From: Diploscapter coronatus
Taxonomy: Eukaryota; Nematoda; Chromadorea; Rhabditida; Rhabditidae
Direction of reading: 5' to 3'
Length of the DNA: 64,000 nt
NCBI GenBank assembly: GCA_964036155.1
Contig: OZ038422.1
Location: forward strand, 79,569,201-79,633,200
The translations under genes and the position numbers were made by a program. Positions 32,901 to 44,853 of the stretch are shown piece by piece (position 1 is the stretch's first letter; the number at the start of each line of letters is the position of its first letter). The notes under the pieces were generated by a model. That model saw only the letters and a list, made by a program, of their open reading frames with translations, did not search any database and was not told the origin of the DNA.

Positions 32901-35900
32901 AAATAGACAGCTGAATGACATGATTTTAGTTTTTGAGGCTTACGATGTAAATGGGACCCTTCTGACTTTCGTTGTGTCTCAACGTAGCGGTGTACTTGTT
33001 CTCAACCCAGAATTGAATGACCTGCAAATTTTGCCGTTATGTTTTCTCCCAAAATTTGTCAAGGTATCCTACTTCCGGTCTTTCCTTCATTCGAATCAGA
33101 GCGCGGCAGCCCATGATCGAAGGGCAGTAGGCAAGAGGGACGGTTGCTAAAACCGTGAAATTAATTTGGTCAGAATATCCCCGAGTCCCCAAGGCCTAAT
33201 CTCATGAAAGCTAGGATGAAGCACGTTTCAAGCAGGTAACAGATTGGAAACTGAATCTGATTTTGCGACGATCTTTGACAATTCTGTGCGTGATGTGCAG
33301 TAAGCACTGAATTTCGAGCAATTGCTAAGTTTAGCTACAAACCCTTATAAATGTAGTAAGGTTGATGAGCTGAAAGGTTTACTTTTACACTTCAAGACTT
33401 TTATGACGAGGAAGTGCCTATTTTCGCAATACCCACCTTCGTAGAATTGATCGTTCTGAAGCAGGACGTCAACATCCAAAGCGGTGTTGTCGTGATTGTA
33501 GTAGTGGACCAAGAACATGTAGTGGCCTCTTGATGGCACGACTCCCGAGATCTCGACAGTGCCTTGCCCTTCATCGAGTGACACGACAGCGACTTGTTCT
33601 GGATGAGCAACGGGGAACGGCAACTTGTCGCCAGTGATCGCTTTAGCCTAAAACAAAGAGTTCGCCGATAGAATTTTAAGCATTTTCTTTTTGCATACTG
33701 GAGCACTAGTCTTTGCATCAGCAGTGACCGAATCAGGAGCTGGTGGGTAGGATTGCGGAATGCACTTTTGATTTTTCCGCAGGCACACTGGGACCTAAAT
33801 TTATCAATTGGATAAAGAGACACTTATTTTAAATAGGCTTGTTGGATTTGATTCGTTCCTTCGAATTGAAGTTCCTGTTTCGCATCAGCAGAATCAGATC
33901 GCATTTTTTTTCAAACAGTTAGCAATCTTATTTTTCCTAGATAAACCTTACCTGTTTGAGATATTGCTCGGAGAATTCGGACTTCTTGATGAGATTGACT
34001 GATGCGAGGCCGAACTGGTGGTTAGGCAGAACACGAATTTGCACCGTGGCTTTGCCTTCCTTCAATTTTGCGAATGCAACATTGCCCATATCTGTAGCGA
34101 CAGAGCGACAGAAGGTACTGAAATCTTACATCATTGACCATCGTCAGTCACATTTTGTTTCATACCTGAATGGACAGTGTCTGATTCTGAGCGATCCGTT
34201 GATGGCGACTTCTCCATCTTGCTGGACTTCGACTGTCGTCTTCTGCTCTTTCTCTTCCAGGTTGTGATATTCGATCAGAATCGCATATTCTCCATCTTCA
34301 GGAACAAACAGCTTGGTCTACAATTTCCAATTTATCGTTGGGTTATTCAGTTTCTTGGTATAATCAGACAAATAAACTTTTGCTGAAAAGGGCGGGCACG
34401 CGTATCCGCAAAGAGCGCAGCAATATGGAATATACGATGCAGAGACGCAGGTTACAGTGGTTAATTTCGCGGGTACCCCTTTTTTCCTCTCTATACAAAA
34501 GTTTTTTCGAGGGACAAAGGAAAGTATTTCAATGCATAGATGAGATCAGAAAATGCCGATTGTATACGTTCGAGCAAGAATTCTCTAAAGCTTTTACGCG
34601 AAGAAGAAACATCATGTGGATTGATATTCTGCATTAGCATACATTATTTTTTCTATTTAGAAGACGTTTCGGAAAATTCTTGCTGGAAAATTAACATGTC
34701 AGCATTTTCTGACTCTGAGCCGTGATATACTCATTGAAATACCCCTGTGTGGTGTAAAAATCATTCGAATTGGACGACGAACATTTCAATAAGTTTTTTT
34801 TGAGAAGGATACTTTTGTGTATGCGTGGTTCTTTCTCAATCTTTTGGAAGGAAAAGGAGAAGCTTCAAACACAAGAACATACTCATCAGCGTACTCCCAA
34901 GATAATAGAGCAATGCTTATCATTTTATCGCTCTAGATAAATACCTCGATGATTCTGCTATCGTTCGAAGTTTGAACATAGGAGGCGCTGCCGATGATTT
35001 CTGGCAAAATCTCGACAGGAACCTTCTCCAGTGGTGTGGTAGTTCCATCGGAGTCAACATAGTTGAACACTTTCTCTCCATCGGCCTCGTCAGCTCTAAC
35101 CGGCGATGGCAGGGGAGGATAGAGCAGGTCGAGACAAGGCGGCCCGGTGGTAACGCTCGCATTCGAGAGACATGGAGGTGGTGTCGGTTGGCGGAGCAGA
35201 GTGGCTTCGTAATATTCGGATGGGAGAAGTACGATGTAATCCTAAAATTTTGAGCTATTTTCAGTTTAGAACAAAAGCCGTACCAAGAAGAGTCTCTGCT
35301 TGGTTGATGTTCTGATCGCCCATTTGCCTGGATTCAGCACGAAGGGCTTGTCATCGATGGTAATCTCCTTGATGGCTGATTGATCTCCGGTCGGGAACGA
35401 GACTTTTGTCGTTTGGACCGAATCAGGCTGCGAGTGTGAGATCAGAGGCGATGCAGTGACTGTGGCCGCGATCGTTACTGGAGTCGGATTTTTGTACTTG
35501 TAAAGCAGACGATAGACGGAAGCCTAAATTCGCAAGGTTTTTTTAAATGAAATTATACTATCGCTCGTAAGGGAACTGTATTTGACGGATAGCAAATAGT
35601 GGAATGACGCATTGCTATTTTGTATTTGGCAAAATGGAAAAAAAGATTAATATTTCTGCTAGAATGCGTGAGTAGAGAAATATTATGGAGTAAGCCCATT
35701 CCATCACTCACGGAAAAGTAACTCGACAGATTGCCATCTTTCATTAACGTTTTTTTCATTTATTATTGATTGGAGAGAACGCGTCGATATTCAAAAATTA
35801 CGTTATTCGTCTCGTTTCTCTTCTATGCGATCCACTATTTCGCCCCTCCAAATTCGATGTCTAGTTGCTGCTGCATGAATATCGACTTTCTCTCCAGTCA

Positions 35901-38900
35901 ACGACACTGGCTTCCTTTCTTACCTTTGGAATATCGACGTCCAAGATAACATGCTCCTGAATAGGCGAGAAGACCGCATATCCTCTCCAGCTGAAGTTCG
36001 GGAATTGGCTGGCGTCAACTGCGTACCGGACGGGTCTGTTAGTTTCAGTGTGACCGTCTTCAGCCTCGTACAAGTACTGGTGTAGAGTGGGATAGTAGTG
36101 GTTCTCGATTGGCTTGTCGCATCTAGAGAAATTCATCTTCATTCTTTTTACGCCTTATTCCGTTACCTGGCTCCCGAGACGCGGGGACGGCATTTGCATT
36201 GGCCTGTTTCCATATCGCATTCCGAAGTTCTCAACGAACCGCCGGCATCACAATTGCACGGCTGGCAGCCCATTTGGTTGTAGCCTTGGAGGTTGTAGTA
36301 ACCTTCGGCGCACTAAAATGAAATGTCAATTTGAATCACGACGAGTTTTTACCTGATCACACTTCCTTCCTGACGCGTATCTCTTGCAGACACATTGACC
36401 ACTCTTTTGGTTGCAGATGTTCAAGCCGGAAATGGTGCCGTTCAGATTGCACATGCAGTCAACGCATCCGTCGGTGTGGTAGTACTGCAGATTCCAGGTG
36501 GTTGGCTTGCAGGTATCACAAATTCGGCCGATCACGTTCTTGCGACATTCACAGAGTTCTCCGGGGGCCACTTTGTCGCATCCACCAAAGTTCTGCGTAA
36601 CTCCATTCGGATTGCAGTTGCACTCTTCACAAGCTGGGTAGTTGTAGAAGTTGGGCTTACAGCGTTCGCAACGTTCACCTAAGATCAGTTATTTTGTAAG
36701 TTGCGATTTCTATTGTTTTACGGTCAAATGAGCCGAAGTCTTCCTTTTCTTATGATGCACGGAATGAACTTGTGAGCTAGTCTCACATAAAAATGACCCT
36801 GATAAAAGAAGTTTATCTCGGAAAAGGAGAAAAATGTCTGCTCCTTCCCTATCTTCTACCTATTTCAATGATTGAGGATATTGCCATCAGAAGTTTTCAA
36901 GAGGTGTTCAGAATTTGAAAGAAATTTAATCGGAACAAATTGAATTTTTCCACTACCCGAAATCGCAATACAGAGTCTCTAGAGTTAATTCAGGATAAGA
37001 TTTAGGAATTCTAATGCCCGGAAAACACATCAGAATCGGAATTACGCACATCCCCTATTGCAAACAAAATCATGCTAACTTACCATCAAAGTTGTCTTTG
37101 CAGTAGCATTGACCCTTCGCGTCACAAGTCTGTCCCTTGGCACCTTCAATGAGACAGCTGCATTCGCGGCAGTTAGGATAGTCATAGAATCCGGCAGCAC
37201 ATTTGTCACAAATTCGTCCTAAAGAAAGTTGTTTTGAAGGGAGGAAATCGGAAAATTGTACCGGTGAAGTTGGCAGAACATTGGCATTGACCAGTAACCG
37301 TGTTGCATTCGGGGGAACTCGTTCCCGCCCCATCACATCCGCACGGCTTGCAGTGAGGATAGGAGTAGTATCCGATGTCGCAGTGATCACACTTGTCTCC
37401 AGCGAAGCCCTGAAGAAAATATTTCTCGATTGAGCAAATCTCCGAAAACATTCGAAACGATGGTAGCTGAGATTTTGGATAGCAATTGATTTTCTTTCCG
37501 CATAACTCGCGAAATGAAAAGGCAAGAAAAAAGTGATGAAATGCATGAGGAAATAACAAAGATAGAAAAAGGCTACTTCGAACTAAAAATGCTTCATGAT
37601 ATCTGTATCGACCAATTTCTACAACAATTGAGATAAGAGTTCTAACAGTTGATCAACTTATTGTTGCTACATTGCTATTCCTCACCTCTTTGCATAAGCA
37701 CTGTCCAGTTGTCGCATCGCACATTCCGCCTTCAGTTCCAAGCGGATCGCAATTGCAGAATGTGCAGTTGGGGAATCCGTAAAAGCCAGTCTTGCATTCG
37801 TTGCAGCTCAGCCCAGAGAAGCCTTCTTTGCAGGTACATTGACTGGTCGTCGCAGAGCAATTCTTATTCTCCGAGCCTTGTTCATCGCAGACGCATTCTT
37901 GAAAAAAATCACTAACCACTTTTCTTTTTCTAAAGTCTTACCATGGCATCCAGCAGTGACATTCGTATATCCTGGAGAGCAGGTTTCGCAAAAAATGCCT
38001 CCGAACCCTGTTTTGCAAGGACATTGACCATCTTCCGGCTGGCACATTTCTCCCTCCGTTCCGTTGACGTTGCAGTCACACGGCTTGCATTCAGGTGGTC
38101 CGTAGTAGCCTTTGGCACAACGATCACAGTCTTCGCCTTCGAACCGGGGCTAAAAGTTTTCTTGGTTGAATAATTTCAAAGTGAATCGGAAACAAAAACT
38201 AGCAGTTGATTCATAGAATTTGGATTCTCACCTGACACTCGCACTTGCCGGTGCTTTCCGCACAACCATCCGTATGCTTGTTGGGATCACATTGGCAGCC
38301 TGAAGATCGGTATTGCTTTTGAAAAAATGGGGAGTTCTTACGTTTGCAAGGCATGGTCTCGTTCCACTGAGTCCCTTCAGGCCGGTAATATCCGAATGAA
38401 CACTTGTTGCAGTTGATGCCTTCGGTGTTGAACTGGGAAATTTTAAATTGGAAAGGGTAATCAAAACTTCATATTGTACTCTGCAATTCAGGCATCTGCC
38501 TCCTCCTTCATAGTTGCCATGAATGTCGAGCGACTGCTTGTTCTTCTCGAGCTCTTCATCGTAGACACATTCGTTCGATCGACCAAAGCAATTGCAGGGC
38601 TCGCAAGTGAAGTTGTTCTTGGCGGTAGCTGGCTCCCACTTCTTCTGCACGAATCCAGGACAGCACATCTCGCACATATCACCGCATGTGTTATGCTCGC
38701 ATCTGAAAAGTTGATTGTTGAAGAGCCAACTTGTCTTGCTATCACCTGCACAGGAAGGCTCTTGGACGGCGCTGATCGAGAATATCGCAAGTTCCAGCGT
38801 GACCGTTGCAAACGCATCGACCTCCCATCATTATCTCTTTGATCGCGTAGAAGTACTGCAATTTGTAAACGTTGAAGTTCGGGACGATTGATTGGTCGAT

Positions 38901-40752
38901 TTATATGCTTACTCTTCTAGTGACGGATGGATCCTTCGATTCATTCATGTCCATGAGATGTCCTCTCAGCGTTCTCGTTCCAAGCAGGCGAATTCGGACG
39001 TTTGTTGCTCGAGTGAAGTTCTGCAGAGCTTCTGACGAACCGAACTTCTCCGATGAAGGTCGATGTTCCAGAACTCGGACAACCATCTGCAATTAAGAAT
39101 TGATATCCTTCGATATGCAGTGTGATGGTCAACAGTTTACAACAATCATGGCGATGAATTAATTTACTAAATTTTTGCATTGTAAACCAATTTATTTTCG
39201 ACGAACTTTTGTGAACATTTTCGACCCGCTCAATCGTCAAATCCTGATGAATTTCAGAAAATTTACTCCATTATAAGCTGGTGTAATAAACCGAATTGGC
39301 CATTAGTGTAATTTTTCCCTATAGACTAGCAATAAGCTCAAATTTGAACATTTCAATTGCAAAGATACGACAAAAATCCACTCTTCAAAGCACCAAAGTT
39401 GAGAGCAAAAGGCAATGGCCATTTTACTGACCCCTTAGACAACTATGAAGACGCAAAAACAAAGATAAAGCTGAAACTTTGTTAATCCATCTGTTGTTAC
39501 CTCAGCGTTTTCCAAGGGTTGCAAGCTCGACATGTCAGTCCTACAGATCACACTCGTGTCATCGGCAATTGGCGCCAGCGATTCTGCCCCGAAACGTCGC
39601 ATGCACTCGGCGCTGTTTTCCGCGAAGTAGAACCACGGCTCGTAGGTCTTGCCGTAGTCCTTCGATCGCTCCAACACCCAGCTGCCCGGACGAGGAGTAT
39701 TCGCCATTTGGATCCAGACGTATGCTACATGGAACTCCTAAATTCCAGTCATTGAACAATTAAACTCCCGAAGAAAACATTCTACCTGTTCGAGATCGAT
39801 GGTGATGTTGACCTGATTGTACTGCAGCCCTCTGGCCAGCGGAGGTGACATCCACCAGCTGTTGTTTCCATCGACCATATTCGACGCCGGATGAGCATTG
39901 ACTGTGTTTGCTTCACACACTCCACAGCCATGGCCTCCCTATAGAATTCACATGGCACTGTATAAGTACGTCACAATCCAAAACCTGAATAAAGAGTTCT
40001 CGGGGCGATCGGGCTTCTTGCAATGCGTCAAAGTTAGGACTGTCGGGTTCATCCTTGTACGAATAGGACGACAAAGGGGTGTATTGGGATGAACCTAAAC
40101 GCATCATGAGATTATTTTTTAGTTTGGAATATGAGTGAAACTAAGTAGAATTTGAAATATTGCAATCGCGTGATTGTTCTCTGAAAATGTCTAGAATCGC
40201 GGACTCACAAAAACGACAGTTCAATAATTTTCGAATCAACAATTCGTCTAAAATCATTAGAATCTAAAATAATCTGAATTCCGTATCATTCGATTTTTCA
40301 AAATTGATAAGCACACATTGTGTTTTCGTTTGAAGGATTCGCCATTCGGAAAGTGGCAGCAGAGTTAGACAGTGCTTCAGCAAAATTTCTAGTGGATTTG
40401 ATCTCTTCCCGTTGCGAATCTTTTCCACTAATTTTCTACTTTCTTGATTAAATTCACCTTTCCTCACATTGCGGAACTCTTTTCTTTATTTTTCAGATGG
40501 GTTAAAAATTTGCCTAGGTCTTTCTGATAGGCTCCCTCATTTCCACTTACCAGTCAAGGAACAATAGATTTCTCTAATCGGTTGTCCGTTGATCTCTCCA
40601 CAAGTAGCAGAAGAATGAATAGGTTTTCGATGTGAGATGAGGATTTGCGATGGAGTGAGCACCTGGGATTGTGTCGGTGCGAGTAGAGCGAGCACCACTG
40701 CCAGCAGGGCGACCGACACCCGCGAGGGTAGTCGGAGGCTCGGCAGGAGCAT
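22362..40752 (-). CDS. epi-1: Laminin alpha chain (alpha-B/EPI-1 type)
   Basis: Secreted basement-membrane chain that trimerises with laminin beta and gamma and polymerises through its N-terminal domain. First exons 40752-40551, 40094-39985, 39938-39786, 39737-39501, 39086-38913, 38855-38746, 38702-38480 join in phase. They encode a signal peptide ([12 protein letters not shown]), the LN domain ([19 protein letters not shown]) and the first LE repeats. LE (EGF-like) repeats continue to about 36.15 kb, then comes an L4b-like region (about 36.1-32.7 kb), more LE (32.7-31.5 kb), L4a and LE in one giant exon (28091-30895), the coiled coil (to about 27.3 kb) and LG1-5 (26.95-22.36 kb). The L4b-like region supports the alpha-3/5-related EPI-1 class over LAM-3. 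The final exon is 22495-22362. The start ATG lies 7 nt after a TTTTCAG acceptor, consistent with a trans-splice site. I did not sum every exon, but every frame inspected is open. Confidence 0.9.
28091..30895 (-). other. Giant laminin exon: L4a + LE repeats + coiled coil
   Basis: A single uninterrupted 2805-nt exon (935 codons). It carries the L4a globule (from [18 protein letters not shown]), about eight LE repeats with regular cysteine spacing, and most of coiled-coil domains II/I with heptad-rich Lys/Glu sequence. Neighbouring parts of the gene are cut into exons of 70-240 nt, so this block is conspicuously intron-poor. On the opposite strand it produces long spurious open frames, for example 29543-30502. 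Confidence 0.85.
30896..31515. other. Laminin intron with ATTATGA-type reiterations
   Basis: Intron of about 620 bp. Variants of a short motif recur in both orientations: AATTATGATTATGAG, AATCATGATTATGACTCAG, GAATTCATAATCAC, GCATTCATAATAAT, AGATTCATGATTCTG. They may be degenerate tandem copies or clustered binding sites; I see no exon. Confidence 0.4.
32680..36125 (-). other. Laminin L4b-like region
   Basis: Several exons encode a globular, cysteine-poor insert between two LE arrays. Landmarks on the minus strand are [20 protein letters not shown] (start, near 36.12 kb), a proline-rich piece with [12 protein letters not shown] (near 35.1 kb), [20 protein letters not shown] (near 33.5 kb) and [19 protein letters not shown] (end, near 32.7 kb). 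This insert distinguishes the alpha-3/5 lineage from alpha-1/2 chains. The large introns at about 35.55-35.93 and 34.32-34.93 kb hold non-coding DNA. Confidence 0.7.
35762..35900 (+). repeat. Dispersed repeat E (intronic copy)
   Basis: Lies inside a laminin intron. It matches 59650-59790 over about 140 bp at high identity. The shared core includes TTGCTGCTGCATGAATATCG and CGTTTCTCTTCTA followed by CACTATTTCG. Same orientation in both places. It has no coding potential. Confidence 0.75.
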
Positions 40753-42261
40753 TCACTCTCTGAAAAATGATAGATTTTGAAAGTTGCGACAGAAGGTGAA
40801 GAAAACATTCGAAGGACGCTTCGAAAATGTAACTTGAGACAATGTTTTGAATGCACAAATAGATGCAAGACGGCAATACAAATGTTCGGCGCTGCAAATG
40901 TAACAAGTTTCGGCAGGGCTAAGATGAAGTAAAGTGGATATGGTAGAATTTTGAAATCGCATAGGGGAAGACAGTTTCGGAGTATCGTAATTTTGAAAGT
41001 AGTAAATTTTAGGAATGAGGTGTAGAGAGATGCGAAAAATCGGGCGATTTATTTTTGTTAGTCACAAAAAACGGAAAATAGTGCAGCTGCCTAGTTTTTT
41101 TTCTAACAGCAGATAGGCATTGAATCACTCATTGGTTCCCTTTAGTCTATCTATCATTTACTTTTTCTGGACCATAATTCTTTCTCTCTTAAACTCTAGC
41201 GCTATTTCTCGCTTTCTCTTTCTTTGATATCTAAAATTTTCCGCGTCTTACGAATTCCAGATGTGGCCCCAGAAATAAACTAATAGATCGATGCAAAAAG
41301 GTCGGACTTAGGAAATATTGAAGAGTCAGAAATTCCACGAGAAAATTATATAGATTCAAAGAAATGCACCAAATTTACAAACAAAAAATGCAAAGTTCAA
41401 GGGAAATAAGAAAATCTCCAAGGAAAGCTTACAAAACTATCTGATCAATTCAAATGAATCGATAAAGCAGATGAGTAATCGGATAAAAAGTGGATAAAAT
41501 GATTCTGGGTCGAAAATAAATCTGACTCGATAAATGACCCCCAATGCAGAGGATCGAGCAACTGTTATCCAGAGAGCTCTTTTCTCTAATCTACACTTTC
41601 TGCTCCTGTATTTTATCTTTTCTGTTTCTTGTCGTCTCTCTTTATCTACGACTATTTCTCCAAGAGGTCGAAGTGTTACATTGTGCCCAGTAGTGGACGG
41701 GAGCAGAGATTTTTCTCTTTTATTCTGGCAAACTTTTCTTCTTTGCACTCTCTAGAAGTTTCCATGCAAACTATGAACCTCTCGCTCAGGTCATAATACC
41801 GGAGGTATCAGAGTCGCAAATAAGGGGCGAAAAGATTGGATTTCCCGCCAAATATATGGATTAAAATTAATAAAATTTGAAAATGATTTGATAAATAATT
41901 TATTTCATAACTGCACAATATAACAAAAACCGAATATGAAAATCGACAACTTCGAATTTCAGAATAAAAATTTGCGTCATTCCAACTGAGAATTGTAAAT
42001 TGGCGATAAATTGCAATAGCAATCGGATAATTGGTAAACGATGAAATTCATTTTTCCCCAAATTACCACATGCTCAAGAATTTATCGTCAATTAGGAAGA
42101 TTTTTCAAAACATATACACTGATAAATAGATCTCTGAATCTATACAATTTTATGTACAAGTCATACAGGATCACCCAATATATGTACTGGCGTAAATATC
42201 ACATTTCAAATCGCATAATCACAAGTTAAATTATACCTTGTAAAGAAACTACCGTAATCAT
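40753..42261. other. Laminin upstream region / DUF148-like gene downstream region
   Basis: No coding exon recognised. On the minus strand this is the laminin promoter and possible 5' UTR, running up to the 3' UTR of the DUF148-like gene. A minus-strand polyadenylation signal (TTTATT on plus at 41896-41901) lies about 360 bp after that gene's stop. Confidence 0.45.
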
Positions 42262-43625
42262 CTAAACCTCAACGAAATATCCGTCGTCGGACATTCTGAA
42301 GGATGACGCCTCGACAACAGGTCCTCGCACTTCTCCCATTTGATTTTGTCGCTCTCTGTCCTGTTTCTCGAGTTGTTCGAGTTCACCTTCGAGGGGTGGA
42401 GCGAGATCTTCTGAAAATTCAATGAAAAATGTTGGGGATATTTTATTATTTTATTTCCTGATACAAATTTCAATGAGTTTTACCTGGAGACAGATCAGTG
42501 TTGTTATTGTTGCTATCAACGGGCTTTCCGCGCCATCTCAGGCGTCTCATGAAACCAGCACCACCGCCGTTACGGCGCCAGAATTTCGGCGGTTGAGGGA
42601 AGGGGAATCCTTCACTGAAATTGCTCTATTACGAAAATCTTCTAGAAGCTAACTCACGGTCCCTTGAAAGAGCATTTCTTCCAGATGCTCTTCAGTTCCT
42701 TCCTGATCTGTTTCGGCTGTTCATCCAGAATCTTCTCCAACTGCTTACGTCTATCCTTGGGAGTCAGATTGTCGTTCTGAATTTGTAAAATTCACTTGTA
42801 TTTGAAGAAAAACAGATGCATACCTTGAAAAGTTCAACGATTTTCTTATCAACGGCCTGGGCCTCCGGACTCAATTGGGAGACTTTTTCCTGGTGCACTT
42901 TCTCCATTTCATCTCTTCGCTTTTGTAGCTCATCTTTGAAGCTTTCATATGACTCCTGAAAATTAAATTAGTTTCATCTAATCAGAAAAGATCTATTGAT
43001 ACTCATTGAATCGGCCATGCTAAACTTTGGTATTTTAAGCTTTACTTGAACTGGCTTTGGTTCCTCCTTGATCAATTGATCAATTTTTGCCTCCTTCTCC
43101 TTCCTCGTCATATCGCGATCCTTCATGATCTTCCACATTTCTTGGCGAGTTTCTCTCGAAGCCTGTTGCATGAATTCTGGCATTCCATAATTATTGATAC
43201 CGCGATGGATGCCCTGAAATGCTATATTTGTGACTACATTAGGAAATTTCATGAAAAGCTCATAATTTTAATTTTACTGGCATTTATGGGAATATAGAGG
43301 ATAAGACTAGGGAATACTTTGCTTCAAAATGGTCAATCATTGCGATATCATACAAGCCATATGCTCGCTCTACAATAACTGTGTATCAGAAAAATATCAA
43401 AATTCAAACTGTGTCAACGTTCCCAAGACGCAGAATTATTGCCATAATCCAGTATATATTTGATGAACAACGTGTCCATCGCTAAATAATATTTCGAAAT
43501 TCATTGATGCGAACCTGGAAGATCATCTTCTTGAATGGCTTCAGCTTCATGTCGATGTCGAATTGAGCCTGTGCCACTGATAGCGATATCAACAGCATTA
43601 TCCAGACGACGATATTCGATGTCAT
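42262..43625 (-). CDS. Secreted SXP/RAL-2 (DUF148)-like protein
   Basis: Six exons: 43625-43515, 43213-43046, 42955-42824, 42776-42658, 42614-42484, 42410-42262; 810 nt, 269 residues, all phases agreeing. A signal peptide (VVWIMLLISLSVAQA) is followed by a hydrophilic, helix-prone protein. It contains two related segments, one around MTRKEKEAKIDQLIKEEP and one at NDNLTPKDRRKQLE, of the form 'nltpkere..l..i...qp..v...'. This is the pattern of the nematode-specific DUF148 (SXP/RAL-2) family, whose members are usually secreted and of unclear biochemical role. The C-terminal third is Arg/Gly/Asn-rich, then acidic. The donor at 43045 (CAA|GTAAAG) was chosen over read-through because it alone keeps phase with the next exon. 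Confidence 0.68.
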
Positions 43626-44680
43626 AGCTGCAATAAGAATCTGAATGAATGACAACTATTGCGCTGCGAGAAAGAAGTGAAGGAAGGAATGGATAGATGG
43701 ATAGTTTGAATGAAAGTGAGACAGAGCCCCTGAGGGTAAATACCCGAAAAGGGAAGGAAGAGGAGAGAAGTCAGGTAAACTCGTGTGTTTATACTATTGA
43801 AAGGGAAAAGATGGAGAAATGCAAGGAAATAGTGAGGCTAAAAGATGTAGAGATCGAGAAAATAGCTGGAAAAACGAGAAAGTTTCGCCCAAAACAGCAC
43901 CGAGATGACCGTTCTCTCGACGAAGCGAAGAAATGACGACAAACAAGGGGTTATTAGTCACCGCTGACCAGGGAAAAGGCTGCGCTGCGCAAAGAAAACG
44001 ACAAAAATGTCTGCATCTCTCTCCTCGATTCTTCGTTATCTTTCAGCTTACTTTTTCGAGAGGATTTTGAGGCTCTCCGTATCATCTTTCTATTTGAAGT
44101 GACCAATTGAGGCGTTCCTTTTGAGTAGTCGACGTTGGATGAATCATGGACGGAAATTTATGAGGATTTTACGATATCTATCATCTGAAAATTGTTGAGG
44201 TCTCTAGAGGTTTTCTTCCTGATATATCATGATCATAGAATGAAAGGTCACAAAAATATTTACAAAAAATGACGATGAAAAAAATCCCAAATTAAAGCAA
44301 GACATCTCGCTGATTAGAAATCATTTGAATTGCGAATTTCTCGCCCGGACGGTTTTTGCTTAGCACCTCGTTGTTCGTTTCTCTCCACCAGCGCCGCTCA
44401 CATTGACACGACAAACAAAGCTGCTGAGCTGTGCGACAGAGCGGATTTGACAGCGAAGAGGCAGACTGTGAAGGCACGAGGGGTGAATTGAATGCAACAG
44501 TGCAGCAATTAGATAAAGCTGGCGAATTAGTGCAAAAACTAATCGATATTTGACAAAGGCATCAATTCCGACATCCTGAATCATTATGCGACACCGAGAT
44601 ATGACAATTTCTATACGATAGGCGAAGGATCGTATAGAGGGAAATTATCTTGCTCTAGTTTTACTTATAATCAAGAAAAC
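43626..44680. other. Upstream region of the DUF148-like gene
   Basis: AT-rich non-coding DNA with a purine-rich run (about 43680-43870). No exon, RNA gene or repeat recognised here. Confidence 0.4.
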
Positions 44681-44853
44681 GTCTTCATCAGGGATGTTGA
44701 CGGGTCGAAAAATTGCGACCCGATCCAACCCGACCCAGCCCGACCCGTGATGCAACTGGAAAACTCCAACCCGACCCGACCCGAACCCTAATTTAGGGTC
44801 GGGTCGGACCCGACCCGCGGGTTGGGGTCGGGGTCAACATCCCTGGTCTTCAT
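44681..44853. mobile_element. hAT-like miniature element (MITE) with 8-bp target duplication
   Basis: The element spans 44689-44845. It starts CAGGGATGTTGAC and ends GTCAACATCCCTG, perfect 13-bp terminal inverted repeats. It is flanked on both sides by GTCTTCAT (44681-44688 and 44846-44853), an 8-bp target-site duplication. An 8-bp duplication with CAGGG ends is the signature of hAT-superfamily transposons. The interior is palindrome-like GGGTCGGGT/ACCCGACCC repetition with no coding capacity, so it is non-autonomous. Confidence 0.9.
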
